Shown here one piece after another: positions 8,562 to 16,874 of a stretch of 64,000 nucleotides of DNA. Within the stretch, counting starts at the first letter, position 1; each line of letters opens with the position of its first letter. The stretch covers positions 1 through 64,000 of the forward strand of contig JBDIVS010000004.1 in the NCBI GenBank assembly GCA_039794245.1, in the 5' to 3' direction. Both the position numbers and the translations under genes were made by a program. The notes below the pieces were generated by a model. The model saw nothing but the letters and a program-made list of their open reading frames with translations. It did not search any database and was not told the origin of the DNA. Origin of the DNA: DAITQM01 sp039794245 (lineage in GTDB: Bacteria > Pseudomonadota > Gammaproteobacteria > Xanthomonadales > Wenzhouxiangellaceae).

Positions 8562-9047
8562 CTAAAGTAACGTCCGGCGCAGCCATTCTCCGGCGGCGGG
8601 GCTCAGGGCGGTGATCGCAAGGTCACGGTTTTGTCCGCCGCCGGCAAGATCGAGGCGCAGGTCGGCGGGTGGCAGGTGACCGGCGCCGTGTTTCGGCCAT
8701 TCGACGAGCAGCACTGTGGGTGAAATGGCGAGGAGTTCGTCGAGGCCGAGTTCGTCGATTTCGGCGGGGTGTTGGATCCGGTAGAGATCGAGGTGCACCG
8801 CCTGGCCGACGGCCAGCGGGTAACACTCCATCAAGGCGTAAGTAGGGCTCGGGATACGCTCGGGTCCGCCGAGGGCCCGGATCAGGGCGCGGGCGAAGGT
8901 CGTTTTGCCGCTGCCGAGATCGCCGTGTAATTCGATGACGGCGTCGGTGCCGGCGATTTGGGCGGCGAGCCGTCCGGCGAAGCGGTTCATCGCCGCTTCG
9001 TCGAGTGTCGCGCGATAGCGCATGATGACCGGTTCGCTGGCGGCCAT
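8562..9047 (-). CDS. tsaE: tRNA threonylcarbamoyladenosine biosynthesis ATPase TsaE
   Basis: A 161-residue P-loop ATPase of the TsaE (YjeE) family. It works with TsaB and TsaD to form N6-threonylcarbamoyladenosine at position 37 of ANN-decoding tRNAs. Walker A is GDLGSGKT at residues 42-49. Typical family motifs follow: SPTYALME, HLDLYRI and a Walker B-like VLLVEWP. Length is normal for the family. The start codon at 9047 lies 3 bases after the nnr stop, and nnr-tsaE is a common gene order in gammaproteobacteria. No strong Shine-Dalgarno is visible, so coupling to nnr translation is likely. Met9 is an alternative start. Confidence 0.95.
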   Translation of the reverse strand: MAASEPVIMRYRATLDEAAMNRFAGRLAAQIAGTDAVIELHGDLGSGKTTFARALIRALGGPERIPSPTYALMECYPLAVGQAVHLDLYRIQHPAEIDELGLDELLAISPTVLLVEWPKHGAGHLPPADLRLDLAGGGQNRDLAITALSPAAGEWLRRTLL

Positions 9048-9050
9048 CTA

Positions 9051-10577
9051 TTAGGTCTTGCCGCCGGCCAGGACCGCCGGCAGTGCATCGGCCAGTTCGC
9101 CGGCCAGCAGGCCGCGATCGCGCCCTGGTGCAGCGGTCTCGCCGGCGCGGGCATGGGCCAGCGCCGCGGCGCAGGCCGCGGCCCACGGTTCGAGACCTTG
9201 CGCCAACAGGGCGCCGGCCAACCCGGTCAGAACGTCGCCCATACCGGCCGTGGCCATCGCCGGGGTGCCGTGACCGATCACCGCCAGCCGCCCGTCCGGG
9301 CCGGCGATCAACGAGCCGGTGCCTTTGAGGATGGTCACCGCCCGGTACTGTTGGGCGATCGCCCGGGCGGCGGCAGGCCGGTCGTTGCCGATCGCCGAAA
9401 CGGGGATCCCCAATAGGCGCGCCGCCTCGCCGGGGTGCGGGGTCAAAAGGCGTACCGCGCCGGGCGGCCAGGCGGTTCCGGCGGCCTGCTTGTGACCGGC
9501 CAGCAGATTCAGCCCGTCGGCATCGATGACGACCGGCCGGGGATCGCCGGCGAGCCGGTCAAACAGCGACCTCGACCAGCGGCTTTGCCCGAGCCCCGGG
9601 CCGAGCGCGATCACCGTTGCCCGGGCGAGGGCGCTTTCGGTGTGGGACGCTTGCCGCCAGCCGGTCGGCCAGCCTGCGGTCATCAACTCCGGCCGGTGGA
9701 GCGGAATCCAGGCGGCATGCCGGCGGTGGGTCAGCACGGTGACCAGGCCGGCGCCGCCGCGCAGGGCGCCGCGGCCGGCGAGCAGCGCGGCGCCGAGCAT
9801 GCCGGGCTGGCCGCCGGCGATCAGCAGGTGACCGCATTGTCCCTTGTGGGTTGACGGCGACCGCGGCGGCAGTTCGGGATCGCCGGTCAACAGTTCGGCA
9901 TCGGGCGCGATGCCGGCGCGATGGGCCGGGTCGCCGTCGAGCGGGGCGACGACGATCCGGCCGCAAAGATCGGGGCCGTGGCCGGTGTACAGCCCGGTTT
10001 TGGCGGCAACGAACGTCACTGTCAGATCGGCGCGCAGTGCCGCGCCGGGGGTGCAGCCGCGGTCGGCGTCGAGCCCGGACGGCACATCGAGGGCGAGGAC
10101 CGGCGCCGCCTGCCTGCCGGCCCAGGCGATGGCCGCGGCGTAAGCGTCGCGCGGCGCGGCGTCGAGCCCGGTGCCGAACAGCGCGTCGGCGATCAGCACG
10201 GGTTCGGACCCGGAAGCTAAACGATCTGCGGCCGCTTCGCAAAACGGCTCCCAAGCGCCGCCGGCGGCGAGGTAATTGCGCGCCGCGGCGGCGGCGTCGC
10301 CGCCGAGCGCCGCCGGTTCGCGCAGCGCCAGCACGTTGACCTCGAGACCGGCGCCGCGGGCCAGGCGGGCCAGCACCCAGCCGTCGCCGCCGTTGTTGCC
10401 GCCGCCGGTCAGAACCAGCAGGCGGCGCGTTCCGGGCCAGCGCTCGTTTAGACATTCCCACGCGGCCCGGCCGGCGAGCTGCATGATGCGGTAGCCGTCG
10501 CCGCCGGCGGCGGCGATCAGCCGCTCGTCGATCTGGCGTACGCCGGCCGCCCGATATAATCCCGCCTTATTCACCAC
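9051..10577 (-). CDS. nnr: bifunctional NAD(P)H-hydrate epimerase / ADP-dependent dehydratase
   Basis: A 508-residue two-domain repair enzyme. The N-terminal YjeF_N domain epimerises damaged NAD(P)H hydrate and has the GGGNNGGDG motif at about residues 58-66. The C-terminal ribokinase-like domain dehydrates the S-form using ADP and has ILKGTGSLI and the nucleotide-binding segment ATAGMGDVLTG near residue 445. Full length is typical for the fused enzyme. The best start is a GTG at 10577, giving VNKAGLYRAAGVRQID. That start lies inside the left arm of an inverted repeat (10559-10741), so the repeat appears to supply the first codons. The gene is co-oriented with tsaE. Confidence 0.95.
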   Translation of the reverse strand: MVNKAGLYRAAGVRQIDERLIAAAGGDGYRIMQLAGRAAWECLNERWPGTRRLLVLTGGGNNGGDGWVLARLARGAGLEVNVLALREPAALGGDAAAAARNYLAAGGAWEPFCEAAADRLASGSEPVLIADALFGTGLDAAPRDAYAAAIAWAGRQAAPVLALDVPSGLDADRGCTPGAALRADLTVTFVAAKTGLYTGHGPDLCGRIVVAPLDGDPAHRAGIAPDAELLTGDPELPPRSPSTHKGQCGHLLIAGGQPGMLGAALLAGRGALRGGAGLVTVLTHRRHAAWIPLHRPELMTAGWPTGWRQASHTESALARATVIALGPGLGQSRWSRSLFDRLAGDPRPVVIDADGLNLLAGHKQAAGTAWPPGAVRLLTPHPGEAARLLGIPVSAIGNDRPAAARAIAQQYRAVTILKGTGSLIAGPDGRLAVIGHGTPAMATAGMGDVLTGLAGALLAQGLEPWAAACAAALAHARAGETAAPGRDRGLLAGELADALPAVLAGGKT

Positions 10578-10741
10578 CCTTCCTACTGCGGCGCCGCCAG
10601 GCCCCGCGTCTGTGGCGTTTCGCTCGGTCGCGCTTCCTCACCGTACCGGCAAGTACGTTTCCGGTGCACTCGGTCGCAAAACGCCGCAGCCACAGGGCCT
10701 GACGACCCCTCGCGACGGTAGGGTGGTGAATAAGGCGGGAT
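10559..10741. repeat. 183-bp fold-back element overlapping the nnr start
   Basis: Positions 10559-10580 and 10720-10741 form a perfect 22-bp inverted repeat. The interior is itself an imperfect inverted repeat centred near 10650 (for example ggcgtttcgctcggtcgc against a related complement). The whole element can fold into one long hairpin. It contains the nnr GTG start in its left arm and lies in the gap between divergent nnr and the tacA-like gene. This layout fits a foldback MITE or large REP-type element. Confidence 0.75.
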
Positions 10742-10882
10742 ATTGCAATCCGATGCATGTCGGCGATTATAAGTCGCCGCCCGTTGACCTTGCGGGACTA
10801 TCTTTTCGGTTTGCCGGCCTACTGGCGTCAAAATGGCGACAATGATATAGTGTTCAATCAGGCAATCATTTGGAGGGGGAAA

Positions 10883-11194
10883 ATGGGAACCGCAATTGCC
10901 AAGCAGGATCGTATTGGTGCCCGGGTTCCTCATGAGGTCTATGAGACGCTATGCCGGGCCGCGGAGTTGACCGGTGCTACGGTCAATCAGTTTCTGGTGC
11001 AGGCCGCATTGAAAGAGGCGCGGACTGTCATCGAATGTGAAGAGGTGATTCGTCTGTCGCCACGCGACTGGAACTGGCTACTCGACCTCATGGAAAACCC
11101 GGGTAAGCCCAACGCCAAACTGAAGGCGGCCATGAAGCGCTACCGGAAGGCCAGGCTGGATGATGCGGGTACTGCCGTTAACCGGGGCCCATGA
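10883..11194 (+). CDS. TacA-type antitoxin (DUF1778)
   Basis: A 103-residue DUF1778 protein. The N-terminus MGTAIAKQDRIGARVPHEVY with TVNQFLVQAALKEA matches a ribbon-helix-helix DNA-binding fold. The C-terminal half (residues about 50-103, basic and helical) would wrap the toxin. In TacAT-type modules the antitoxin neutralises a GNAT toxin and represses the operon. The start is fixed by tggagggggaaa directly upstream of the ATG at 10883. It overlaps the toxin gene by 35 bases, which supports translational coupling. Confidence 0.85.
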   Translation: MGTAIAKQDRIGARVPHEVYETLCRAAELTGATVNQFLVQAALKEARTVIECEEVIRLSPRDWNWLLDLMENPGKPNAKLKAAMKRYRKARLDDAGTAVNRGP

Positions 11195-11645
11195 CCGGCA
11201 GGGTTTCGATTGCGGTCGCCGGGAACTGAACGACTGGTTGCGGCGGGTCGCCCGCCAGCATCAGGACAAGGGGCTATCCAAGACCTTCGTCGCCAGCCGC
11301 GAGCAGGAACCCTCCCGCATCTGCGGCTATTACGCCCTGGCCCTTGCTGAACTTGAAAACCGCCATCTACCCGAACCCTGGCGCAAGAAGCTGCCGCGCC
11401 GCATCCCCGGCGTGCGACTGGGGCGGCTGGCCGTCGATCAACACGATCAGGGCAAAAACCTTGGCGAGTTGCTGCTCGTCGATGCCCTGACCCGGGCTCG
11501 GCACATTGACGCCGAGGCAAGCGGTATCGGCTTATTCGTCGATGCGATAGATGAGCAGGCGGCAGGGTATTACCGGCGTTTCGGTTTCGATGCGTCGCCC
11601 GGCAACCCGTTGCTGCTGTTTCTTCCGGCGCGAGTGATCGGGTGA
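11160..11645 (+). CDS. GNAT toxin of TacT type
   Basis: A 161-residue GCN5-related acetyltransferase downstream of a DUF1778 antitoxin, the hallmark of TacT/AtaT-type toxins, which acetylate the amino group of charged tRNAs and block translation. The opening LTGAHDRQGFDCGRRELNDW and the C-terminal YYRRFGF (with the Tyr used as general acid in the family) fit well. The acetyl-CoA loop reads QGKNLGE where most relatives have QGKGLGE, so one glycine is replaced by asparagine. Two ATG codons in tandem (11160 and 11163) are possible starts. Confidence 0.85.
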   Translation: MMRVLPLTGAHDRQGFDCGRRELNDWLRRVARQHQDKGLSKTFVASREQEPSRICGYYALALAELENRHLPEPWRKKLPRRIPGVRLGRLAVDQHDQGKNLGELLLVDALTRARHIDAEASGIGLFVDAIDEQAAGYYRRFGFDASPGNPLLLFLPARVIG

Positions 11646-11686
11646 TTCGGCATCGCAGAAAGGAGAGCACGGATTGTCAGCCAGGC

Positions 11687-12775
11687 ATGCACGGCGATGC
11701 CTATGGCGGGGGCGGCATCGTAGCTCCGACTGTAGACCTTACCTCGCTCAAGAGCCGGATCCGGGAATGGGGTGCGGCGCTCGGTTTTCAGCAGATCGGG
11801 GTCAGCGACGTCGATCTTGCCGGTGCGGAAAAACGGCTTGCCGAGTGGCTCGAGGCCGGTTATCACGGCGAGATGTCGTATATGGCGCGGCACGGCCGCA
11901 AGCGCAGCCGGCCGGCGCACTTGATCCCCGGCGTCAAGCGCGTCATCTGCGCCCGGCTCGATTACCTGCCGCCCGCCGCACCGCTCGCCGCTGTGCTGGC
12001 CGACGATCGCCAAGGGACGATTTCGCGTTATGCGCTCGGCCGGGATTACCACAAGGTGCTGCGCCGGCGCCTCAAGCGGCTGGCCGATCGAATCGCCGAT
12101 GTCGCGCCGCATCGCCACCGGGTGTTCACCGACAGCGCCCCGGTGCTCGAAAAGCCGTTGGCCGAAAAAGCCGGCCTCGGGTGGATCGGCAAACACACCA
12201 ACCTCATCAACCGGCAGGCCGGAAGCTGGTTTTTCCTCGGTGAGATCTACACCGACCTGCCGTTGCCGGTGGATACGCCGGCAAGCGACCATTGCGGCGC
12301 CTGCCGCCGCTGTCTCGAGGTCTGTCCGACGCAGGCGATCGTCGCGCCTTACGTGCTCGACGCCCGGCGCTGTATCTCGTACCTGACGATCGAACTGCAC
12401 GGTCCGATCCCGCGTGAATTCCGGCCAATGATCGGCAACCGGATCTACGGCTGCGACGATTGCCAGGCGGTGTGCCCGTGGAACCGCTTTGCGCACCTTT
12501 CGGCTGAGACCGATTTTTTGCCGCGCCACGGGCTCGATGCCCCGGCGCTTGTCGAGCTGTTCGCCTGGGACGAGGCGGCTTTCACGGCGCGCACCGAAGG
12601 CAGTGCCATCCGCCGCCTGGGCCACGAGCGCTGGTTGCGCAATATTGCCGTGGCGCTCGGCAATGCGCGGCGCGGCGCTGACCTCTGCCGGGCGCTCGAG
12701 GCGCGCCTGTCGCACCCGTCTGAGGTGGTGCGCGAGCACGTCGCCTGGGCGTTGGAACGGCAGGCCGGTGGTTGA
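11687..12775 (+). CDS. queG: epoxyqueuosine reductase
   Basis: QueG reduces epoxyqueuosine to queuosine in tRNA, using cobalamin and two [4Fe-4S] clusters. The N-terminal DUF1730 region has LGFQQIGVSDVDL and YHGEMSYMARHG. The cluster motifs are CGACRRCLEVCP and, later, CDDCQAVCP, giving eight cysteines in the expected order. A C-terminal HEAT-like repeat region (about residues 310-362) follows. Alignment with known QueG N-termini favours the ATG at 11687. An in-frame GTG at 11642 would add 15 residues and overlap the toxin gene, and an AAGGAG at 11660-11665 is too far upstream for a clear decision. It diverges from nnr-tsaE with the toxin-antitoxin pair inserted between them. Confidence 0.93.
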   Translation: MHGDAYGGGGIVAPTVDLTSLKSRIREWGAALGFQQIGVSDVDLAGAEKRLAEWLEAGYHGEMSYMARHGRKRSRPAHLIPGVKRVICARLDYLPPAAPLAAVLADDRQGTISRYALGRDYHKVLRRRLKRLADRIADVAPHRHRVFTDSAPVLEKPLAEKAGLGWIGKHTNLINRQAGSWFFLGEIYTDLPLPVDTPASDHCGACRRCLEVCPTQAIVAPYVLDARRCISYLTIELHGPIPREFRPMIGNRIYGCDDCQAVCPWNRFAHLSAETDFLPRHGLDAPALVELFAWDEAAFTARTEGSAIRRLGHERWLRNIAVALGNARRGADLCRALEARLSHPSEVVREHVAWALERQAGG

Positions 12776-12890
12776 CAGACACCGGTGCCTTTGCCGCCGA
12801 CCGGCGGTCATGATAGTCTGGCAGCCTTTCACGGGCCGGAGCCTGGCCCGTCATCCCAGTGCCGAACGTGATTACCGAAAGTGATTGCCC

Positions 12891-14396
12891 ATGGATTTAT
12901 TCGAGAAACTGCAAGTCCTGCGCCGTTCCGGCGGTGAAATCGAAACCACCGGTCTGGATGAAACCCGGCTCAAGCCGTTTTTGACCGCCGATCCGCTGCT
13001 TGCCGAGGCGGTGACCGCAGCGCATGACGCTTACCTGGCACTGGCTGCCGACGATCCCGAATCTGCTGCGCTCGGCGAACGCGAACAGATCGCCCGCGTC
13101 CAGCACGATTACCTCAATTTCTATCCCGAGGATGCGGTCAATCCCTACGTCGCGCTCGCCGCGCGCGGCCCGTGGATCGTCACCAGCAAGGGTGCGGTGC
13201 TGTACGACGCCGGCGGTTACGGCATGCTCGGGCTCGGTCACGCGCCGCCGGCGGTGCTCGCCGCGCTGGCCGGACCTTATGTGATGGCCAACGTGATGAC
13301 GCCGAATTTCAGCCAGATGCGACTTGGCAAGGCGCTGCGCCGCGAGATCGGCCGGCAGCGCCCCGGCGGCTGTCCGTTTGCGCGTTTTTTGTGCGTCAAC
13401 TCCGGGTCCGAGGCGGTCAGCGTCGCGGCCCGCATCGCCGATATCAACGCCCGGATCCAGACCGACCCCAGTGGTCCAGCGCGCGGCCACAAAATCCAAC
13501 GGCTCGGCCTGCGCGGCGGCTTCCACGGCCGCACCGACCGCCCGGCGCGTTATTCCGATTCGAGCCACAAGGTCTATGCCAGCCACCTTGCCAGCTTCCG
13601 CGACCGCGACGATCTGTTGACCGTCGAACTCAACAGCACGACACAACTGGCGCAGATTTTCGAATTCTGCCGCCACAACCGCATTTTTATAGAGGCGCTG
13701 TTCATCGAGCCGGTGATGGGCGAGGGCAACCCGGGTGCCGGCATCACGCCGGAGTTTTATGCCCTGGCGCGGCAGTTGACGCTGGAACACGGCACCTTGC
13801 TTTTGGTGGACAGCATCCAGGCCGGACTGCGCGCCCACGGCGTGCTGTCGATCACCGATTACCCCGGCTTCGAGACGCTGCCGCCGCCGGACATGGAAAC
13901 CTATTCCAAGGCATTGAACGCCGGGCAGTTCCCGCTTTCGGTACTGGCCCTGACCGAGCGCGCCGCGGCGCTGTACCGCAAGGGGGTGTACGGCAACACG
14001 ATGACCACCAACCCGCGTGCCCTCGAGGTGGCGGTCGCGGTGCTCGACAGCCTGACGCCCAAACTGCGCGCCAATATCCGCGAGCGCGGCGCTGAACTGG
14101 TCGAGCGGTTCGAGGCGCTGCGCGGCGAGATCGATGGGGCGATCGTCCGCGTCCAGGGCACGGGCTTGCTGTTCAGCCTTGAACTCGACAGCCGGGTGTA
14201 CAAGTGCTTCGGTCGCGACAGTATCGAGGAGTATCTGCGTCATCACGGTATCAACGTCATTCACGGCGGGGAAAACGCGCTGCGCTACACGCCGCATTTC
14301 GCGATCAACGGCGCCGAAGTGGAACTGCTCGTCACGGCGACGCGCGAGGCGCTGCTCCACGGCCCGCGCAAGGCCGCCGTCGAGGAAGCGGCATGA
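12891..14396 (+). CDS. class III PLP-dependent aminotransferase, substrate unknown
   Basis: A 501-residue fold-type I enzyme of aminotransferase class III. Recognisable parts are YDAGGYGMLGLGH, VNSGSEAVSVAARIAD (phosphate-binding turn), and VDSIQAGLRAHG with Asp307 facing the PLP ring nitrogen. The probable Schiff-base lysine is Lys340 in YSKALNAG. The usual DEVQTG motif is DSIQAG here, so Glu is replaced by Ser. The N-terminal 90 residues are longer than in ornithine- or GABA-type enzymes. The ATG at 12891 is preferred; a TTG two codons upstream is possible. It overlaps the next gene by ATGA, so the two products are likely made together. The amino donor and acceptor cannot be deduced. Confidence 0.8.
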   Translation: MDLFEKLQVLRRSGGEIETTGLDETRLKPFLTADPLLAEAVTAAHDAYLALAADDPESAALGEREQIARVQHDYLNFYPEDAVNPYVALAARGPWIVTSKGAVLYDAGGYGMLGLGHAPPAVLAALAGPYVMANVMTPNFSQMRLGKALRREIGRQRPGGCPFARFLCVNSGSEAVSVAARIADINARIQTDPSGPARGHKIQRLGLRGGFHGRTDRPARYSDSSHKVYASHLASFRDRDDLLTVELNSTTQLAQIFEFCRHNRIFIEALFIEPVMGEGNPGAGITPEFYALARQLTLEHGTLLLVDSIQAGLRAHGVLSITDYPGFETLPPPDMETYSKALNAGQFPLSVLALTERAAALYRKGVYGNTMTTNPRALEVAVAVLDSLTPKLRANIRERGAELVERFEALRGEIDGAIVRVQGTGLLFSLELDSRVYKCFGRDSIEEYLRHHGINVIHGGENALRYTPHFAINGAEVELLVTATREALLHGPRKAAVEEAA

Positions 14397-14983
14397 GTTG
14401 GATCAAGCCTTTGCCGGCGGCGGCGACGCCGGAGTTGGCCGAGGATTTCGCGGTCTTCGAACGCATATTGGGTTTCGTTCCGAACAGCCTGTTGACGATG
14501 CAGCGGCGCCCGGCGATCGTCAAGGGTTTCGGCGTGCTGACCCGCGCCGTGATGGACCCGGAAGGCAGCGTACCTGGCGGCTTCAAACGCCTGCTCGCCC
14601 ACTTCGCGAGCACCGCCGCCGGTTGCCGCTACTGCCAGGCGCATTCGTTGATTGCCGCCGAACTGTCCGGCGTGGCGCCGGAAAAACTCAAAGCGCTGTG
14701 GTCGTACCAGGAAAGTCCGCTGTACAGTGCGGCCGAACGCGCCGCGCTTGATTTCGCACTCGCCGCCGGCAGCGTGCCGAACGCCGTGGATGCGGAGTTG
14801 ATGGCCCGCCTGAAGCAGCACTGGAGCGACGAGCAGATCGTCGAGATGCTGGCCGCGATCTGCCTTTACGGTTTTTTGAACCGCTGGAACGATTCAATGG
14901 CCACCGACCTCGAAGCGGCGCCCCTGGCCAAGGCCCGCGCCGTGCTCGCCCCGGACTGGGATCCGGGCAAGCACGGCGAGTGA
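14393..14983 (+). CDS. carboxymuconolactone decarboxylase (CMD)/AhpD-like protein
   Basis: A 196-residue helical protein of the CMD/AhpD superfamily. The redox motif CRYCQAH places Cys78 and Cys81 three residues apart with His84, as in AhpD-like peroxidase partners. Family-typical FLNRWND and a two-CMD-half arrangement are visible. The ATG overlaps the aminotransferase stop (ATGA), so it is translationally coupled. Many such proteins have peroxidase or thiol-relay activity, but the physiological substrate is unknown. The pairing with a class III aminotransferase may mean that the enzyme's reaction yields peroxide or a reactive aldehyde, which is inference only. Confidence 0.75.
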   Translation: MSWIKPLPAAATPELAEDFAVFERILGFVPNSLLTMQRRPAIVKGFGVLTRAVMDPEGSVPGGFKRLLAHFASTAAGCRYCQAHSLIAAELSGVAPEKLKALWSYQESPLYSAAERAALDFALAAGSVPNAVDAELMARLKQHWSDEQIVEMLAAICLYGFLNRWNDSMATDLEAAPLAKARAVLAPDWDPGKHGE

Positions 14984-15075
14984 TCGCCGGGCGAAGGACC
15001 GCACCCGATCTGGGCCGCACCGGTCTAAAATCCCGGTTAACTCCTTATCCCACCTGAAATTTTTCGCTCCACCGC

Positions 15076-15104
15076 TTGACAGCGGGGCCGGGAAGGTCTA
15101 TCTT
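15076..15104 (+). promoter_or_regulatory. sigma70-type promoter of the dcw cluster
   Basis: A perfect -35 box TTGACA at 15076-15081 is followed by a 17-base spacer and a -10 box TATCTT at 15099-15104. The predicted start lies near 15111, about 45 bases before the mraZ GTG. This position matches the main promoter of the division and cell wall cluster in other gammaproteobacteria. Confidence 0.85.
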
Positions 15105-15114
15105 CGTGTCCTGA

Positions 15115-15140
15115 GTGGTAAAAAGTGTGAAATTGTGGGA
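15115..15140 (+). promoter_or_regulatory. MraZ-binding boxes (three direct repeats)
   Basis: Three GTGnnn boxes, GTGGTA (15115), GTGTGA (15125) and GTGGGA (15135), recur with an exact 10-bp period in the mraZ leader. MraZ proteins bind such regularly spaced TGGGN-type repeats on one DNA face. The third box matches the consensus best. Their place just after the predicted transcription start fits autorepression by MraZ. Confidence 0.8.
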
Positions 15141-15154
15141 GAGCGGGGCGATCT

Positions 15155-15607
15155 GTGTTTCAAGGCGAAGCCGCGATCAATCTCGACAGCAAGGGCCGGC
15201 TGGCGGTCCCGGCGCGCTTTCGCGCCCAGCTCGCCGAGCACGACAGCGATCGCCTGGTGTTCACCTACAGCGCCGCCGACGAGGGCTGCCTCTGGCTGTA
15301 CCCGTTTGCCGAATGGGAACGGATCCGCGACGAACTCGGCCAGTTGCGCGGTATCGACGAGGCCGAGGATGCGCTGAAACGGCGGCTGGTGGGCTGCGCC
15401 GAGATGACCACGCTCGACGCCGCCGGCCGCGTGCTTTTGCCGTTGTCGATGCGCCAGCGCTGCGGCCTCGAGGGCAAGGCTGTGATGATGGGCATGGTCA
15501 GCCGATTCGAAATCTGGAATGCCGAAGTGATCGCCGCCAAGGTCGCGCGCGATGCCGAATTGATTCGGACCCGGGCGACAGAGGCGATCTCACGGTTGCG
15601 GTTGTGA
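15155..15607 (+). CDS. mraZ: transcriptional regulator MraZ
   Basis: A 150-residue protein with two SpoVT/AbrB-like half-domains. Each carries the conserved DxxGR motif: DSKGR near residues 11-15 and DAAGR near residue 89. MraZ forms a ring and represses the dcw cluster from repeated boxes, which are present upstream at 15115-15140. The start is a GTG giving MFQGEAAINLDSKGR, which matches family N-termini and follows a GGGAGAG Shine-Dalgarno. Its stop overlaps the rsmH start (GTGA). Confidence 0.95.
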   Translation: MFQGEAAINLDSKGRLAVPARFRAQLAEHDSDRLVFTYSAADEGCLWLYPFAEWERIRDELGQLRGIDEAEDALKRRLVGCAEMTTLDAAGRVLLPLSMRQRCGLEGKAVMMGMVSRFEIWNAEVIAAKVARDAELIRTRATEAISRLRL

Positions 15608-16560
15608 CAGCGGGCGCCTCGCGGCGGGATGCAAATGCACCCGCCGCGCATTTGCCGGTGCTGTTGGAAGAAGCGCTGGCGGCGCTCGCCGTGCGCCCGG
15701 ACGGGCGCTATCTCGATGCGACCTATGGCCGCGGCGGCCATAGCGCGGCGATTTTACGGCACTTGGGAACGGAGGGCCGATTGTTGGCGATGGACCGTGA
15801 TCCGGAGGCGGCAAAGGCTGCGGCGGTGCGCCACGGCGGCGATTCGCGCTTTTTGTTTTACCGCCTGCCGTTCGCGGCGCTCGACGAGGCGCTGGCCGCG
15901 GCCGGCTGGGACGAGATCGACGGCGTGCTGTTCGACCTCGGTGTCTCGTCGCCGCAACTCGACGACCCCGGCCGCGGTTTCAGTTTCACACACGACGGCC
16001 CGCTCGACCTGCGCATGGATCCGGATTCCGGGCAAAGCGCCGCCGCGTGGCTCAAGACGGCAGGCGAACAGGAGATCGCCCGGGTGCTGAAGGAGTACGG
16101 CGAGGAACGTCTGGCACGGCGCATCGCGCGGGCGATCGTCAGCCGGCGGGCGAGTGCGCCGCTCGAGACAACCCGGCAACTGGCCGATCTCGTGGCCGGC
16201 TGCGGCGTCCGGCGCGAGCCCGGCAAGCACCCGGCGACGCGGACCTTCCAGGCGCTCAGGATCGCGGTCAACGACGAATTGCGGCAATTGGACGAGGCAT
16301 TGAACAAGGCGTTGGGGAAATTGGCGGCCGGCGGCCGGCTGGTGGTGATCAGCTTTCACTCGCTCGAGGACCGGCTGGTGAAGCGGGCGTTCGCCCGGGT
16401 TGCCCGGCCGGCGCCGGGCAACCGCCGGCTGCCGCCACGGGAGACGGCGCCCATGGGCTACCGGCTGGTCGGCCGGGCGCTCAGGCCGCAGGCGGCCGAG
16501 ATCGCTGCCAACCCGCGGGCGCGCAGTGCCGTGCTGCGCGCCGTGGAGCGAATCGCATGA
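15604..16560 (+). CDS. rsmH: 16S rRNA (cytosine1402-N4)-methyltransferase
   Basis: RsmH (MraW) methylates N4 of C1402 in 16S rRNA using SAM. The translation has HLPVLLEEALAAL, the SAM motif DATYGRGGHSAAIL, DRDPEA, FDLGVSSPQLDDPGRGFSF, and the C-terminal ISFHSLEDRLVKRAF. All are family signatures. With a GTG start at 15604 the product is 318 residues, the usual size. The start overlaps the mraZ stop and the stop overlaps the ftsL start (ATGA). Confidence 0.96.
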   Translation: MTAGASRRDANAPAAHLPVLLEEALAALAVRPDGRYLDATYGRGGHSAAILRHLGTEGRLLAMDRDPEAAKAAAVRHGGDSRFLFYRLPFAALDEALAAAGWDEIDGVLFDLGVSSPQLDDPGRGFSFTHDGPLDLRMDPDSGQSAAAWLKTAGEQEIARVLKEYGEERLARRIARAIVSRRASAPLETTRQLADLVAGCGVRREPGKHPATRTFQALRIAVNDELRQLDEALNKALGKLAAGGRLVVISFHSLEDRLVKRAFARVARPAPGNRRLPPRETAPMGYRLVGRALRPQAAEIAANPRARSAVLRAVERIA

Positions 16561-16874
16561 CCCGGCACAGCGCTATCGCCTTGCTGCTCGCCGTCGCCGT
16601 GCAGGTGGCGACCGCGCTCGGCATCGTCTGGCTGCGGCACCAGGGGCGGATGACCTACACCGAACTGCAGGCGGTGCAGGCGGCGATCGACGCCGAGCTC
16701 GATCTGTGGAGCCGGCTGCAACTGCAAAGCGCGACATTGGCCGCGGCGCAGCGGGTCGAGGACCGCGCCCGGCGCGAACTTAAGATGCGCGAGGTGGAAC
16801 GACCGCGGGTGCTGATTCTCAACGACGAAGCGGACAATGAGGACCTTTTCGACAAGAAAGGGGACGGGCGATGA
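16557..16874 (+). CDS. ftsL: cell division protein FtsL
   Basis: A 105-residue bitopic protein. A membrane helix covers about residues 5-24, followed by a periplasmic coiled-coil-prone segment (YTELQAVQAAIDAELDLW to about residue 80). FtsL joins FtsQ and FtsB in the divisome and activates FtsWI. The identity rests on size, topology and exact position between rsmH and ftsI, since the family is poorly conserved. Both ends overlap neighbours by ATGA. Confidence 0.9.
   Translation: MTRHSAIALLLAVAVQVATALGIVWLRHQGRMTYTELQAVQAAIDAELDLWSRLQLQSATLAAAQRVEDRARRELKMREVERPRVLILNDEADNEDLFDKKGDGR

Noticed and set aside
12897..14360. 487-codon minus-strand frame over the aminotransferase gene
   Set aside because: The forward frame has clear PLP-enzyme motifs, while the reverse frame has none.
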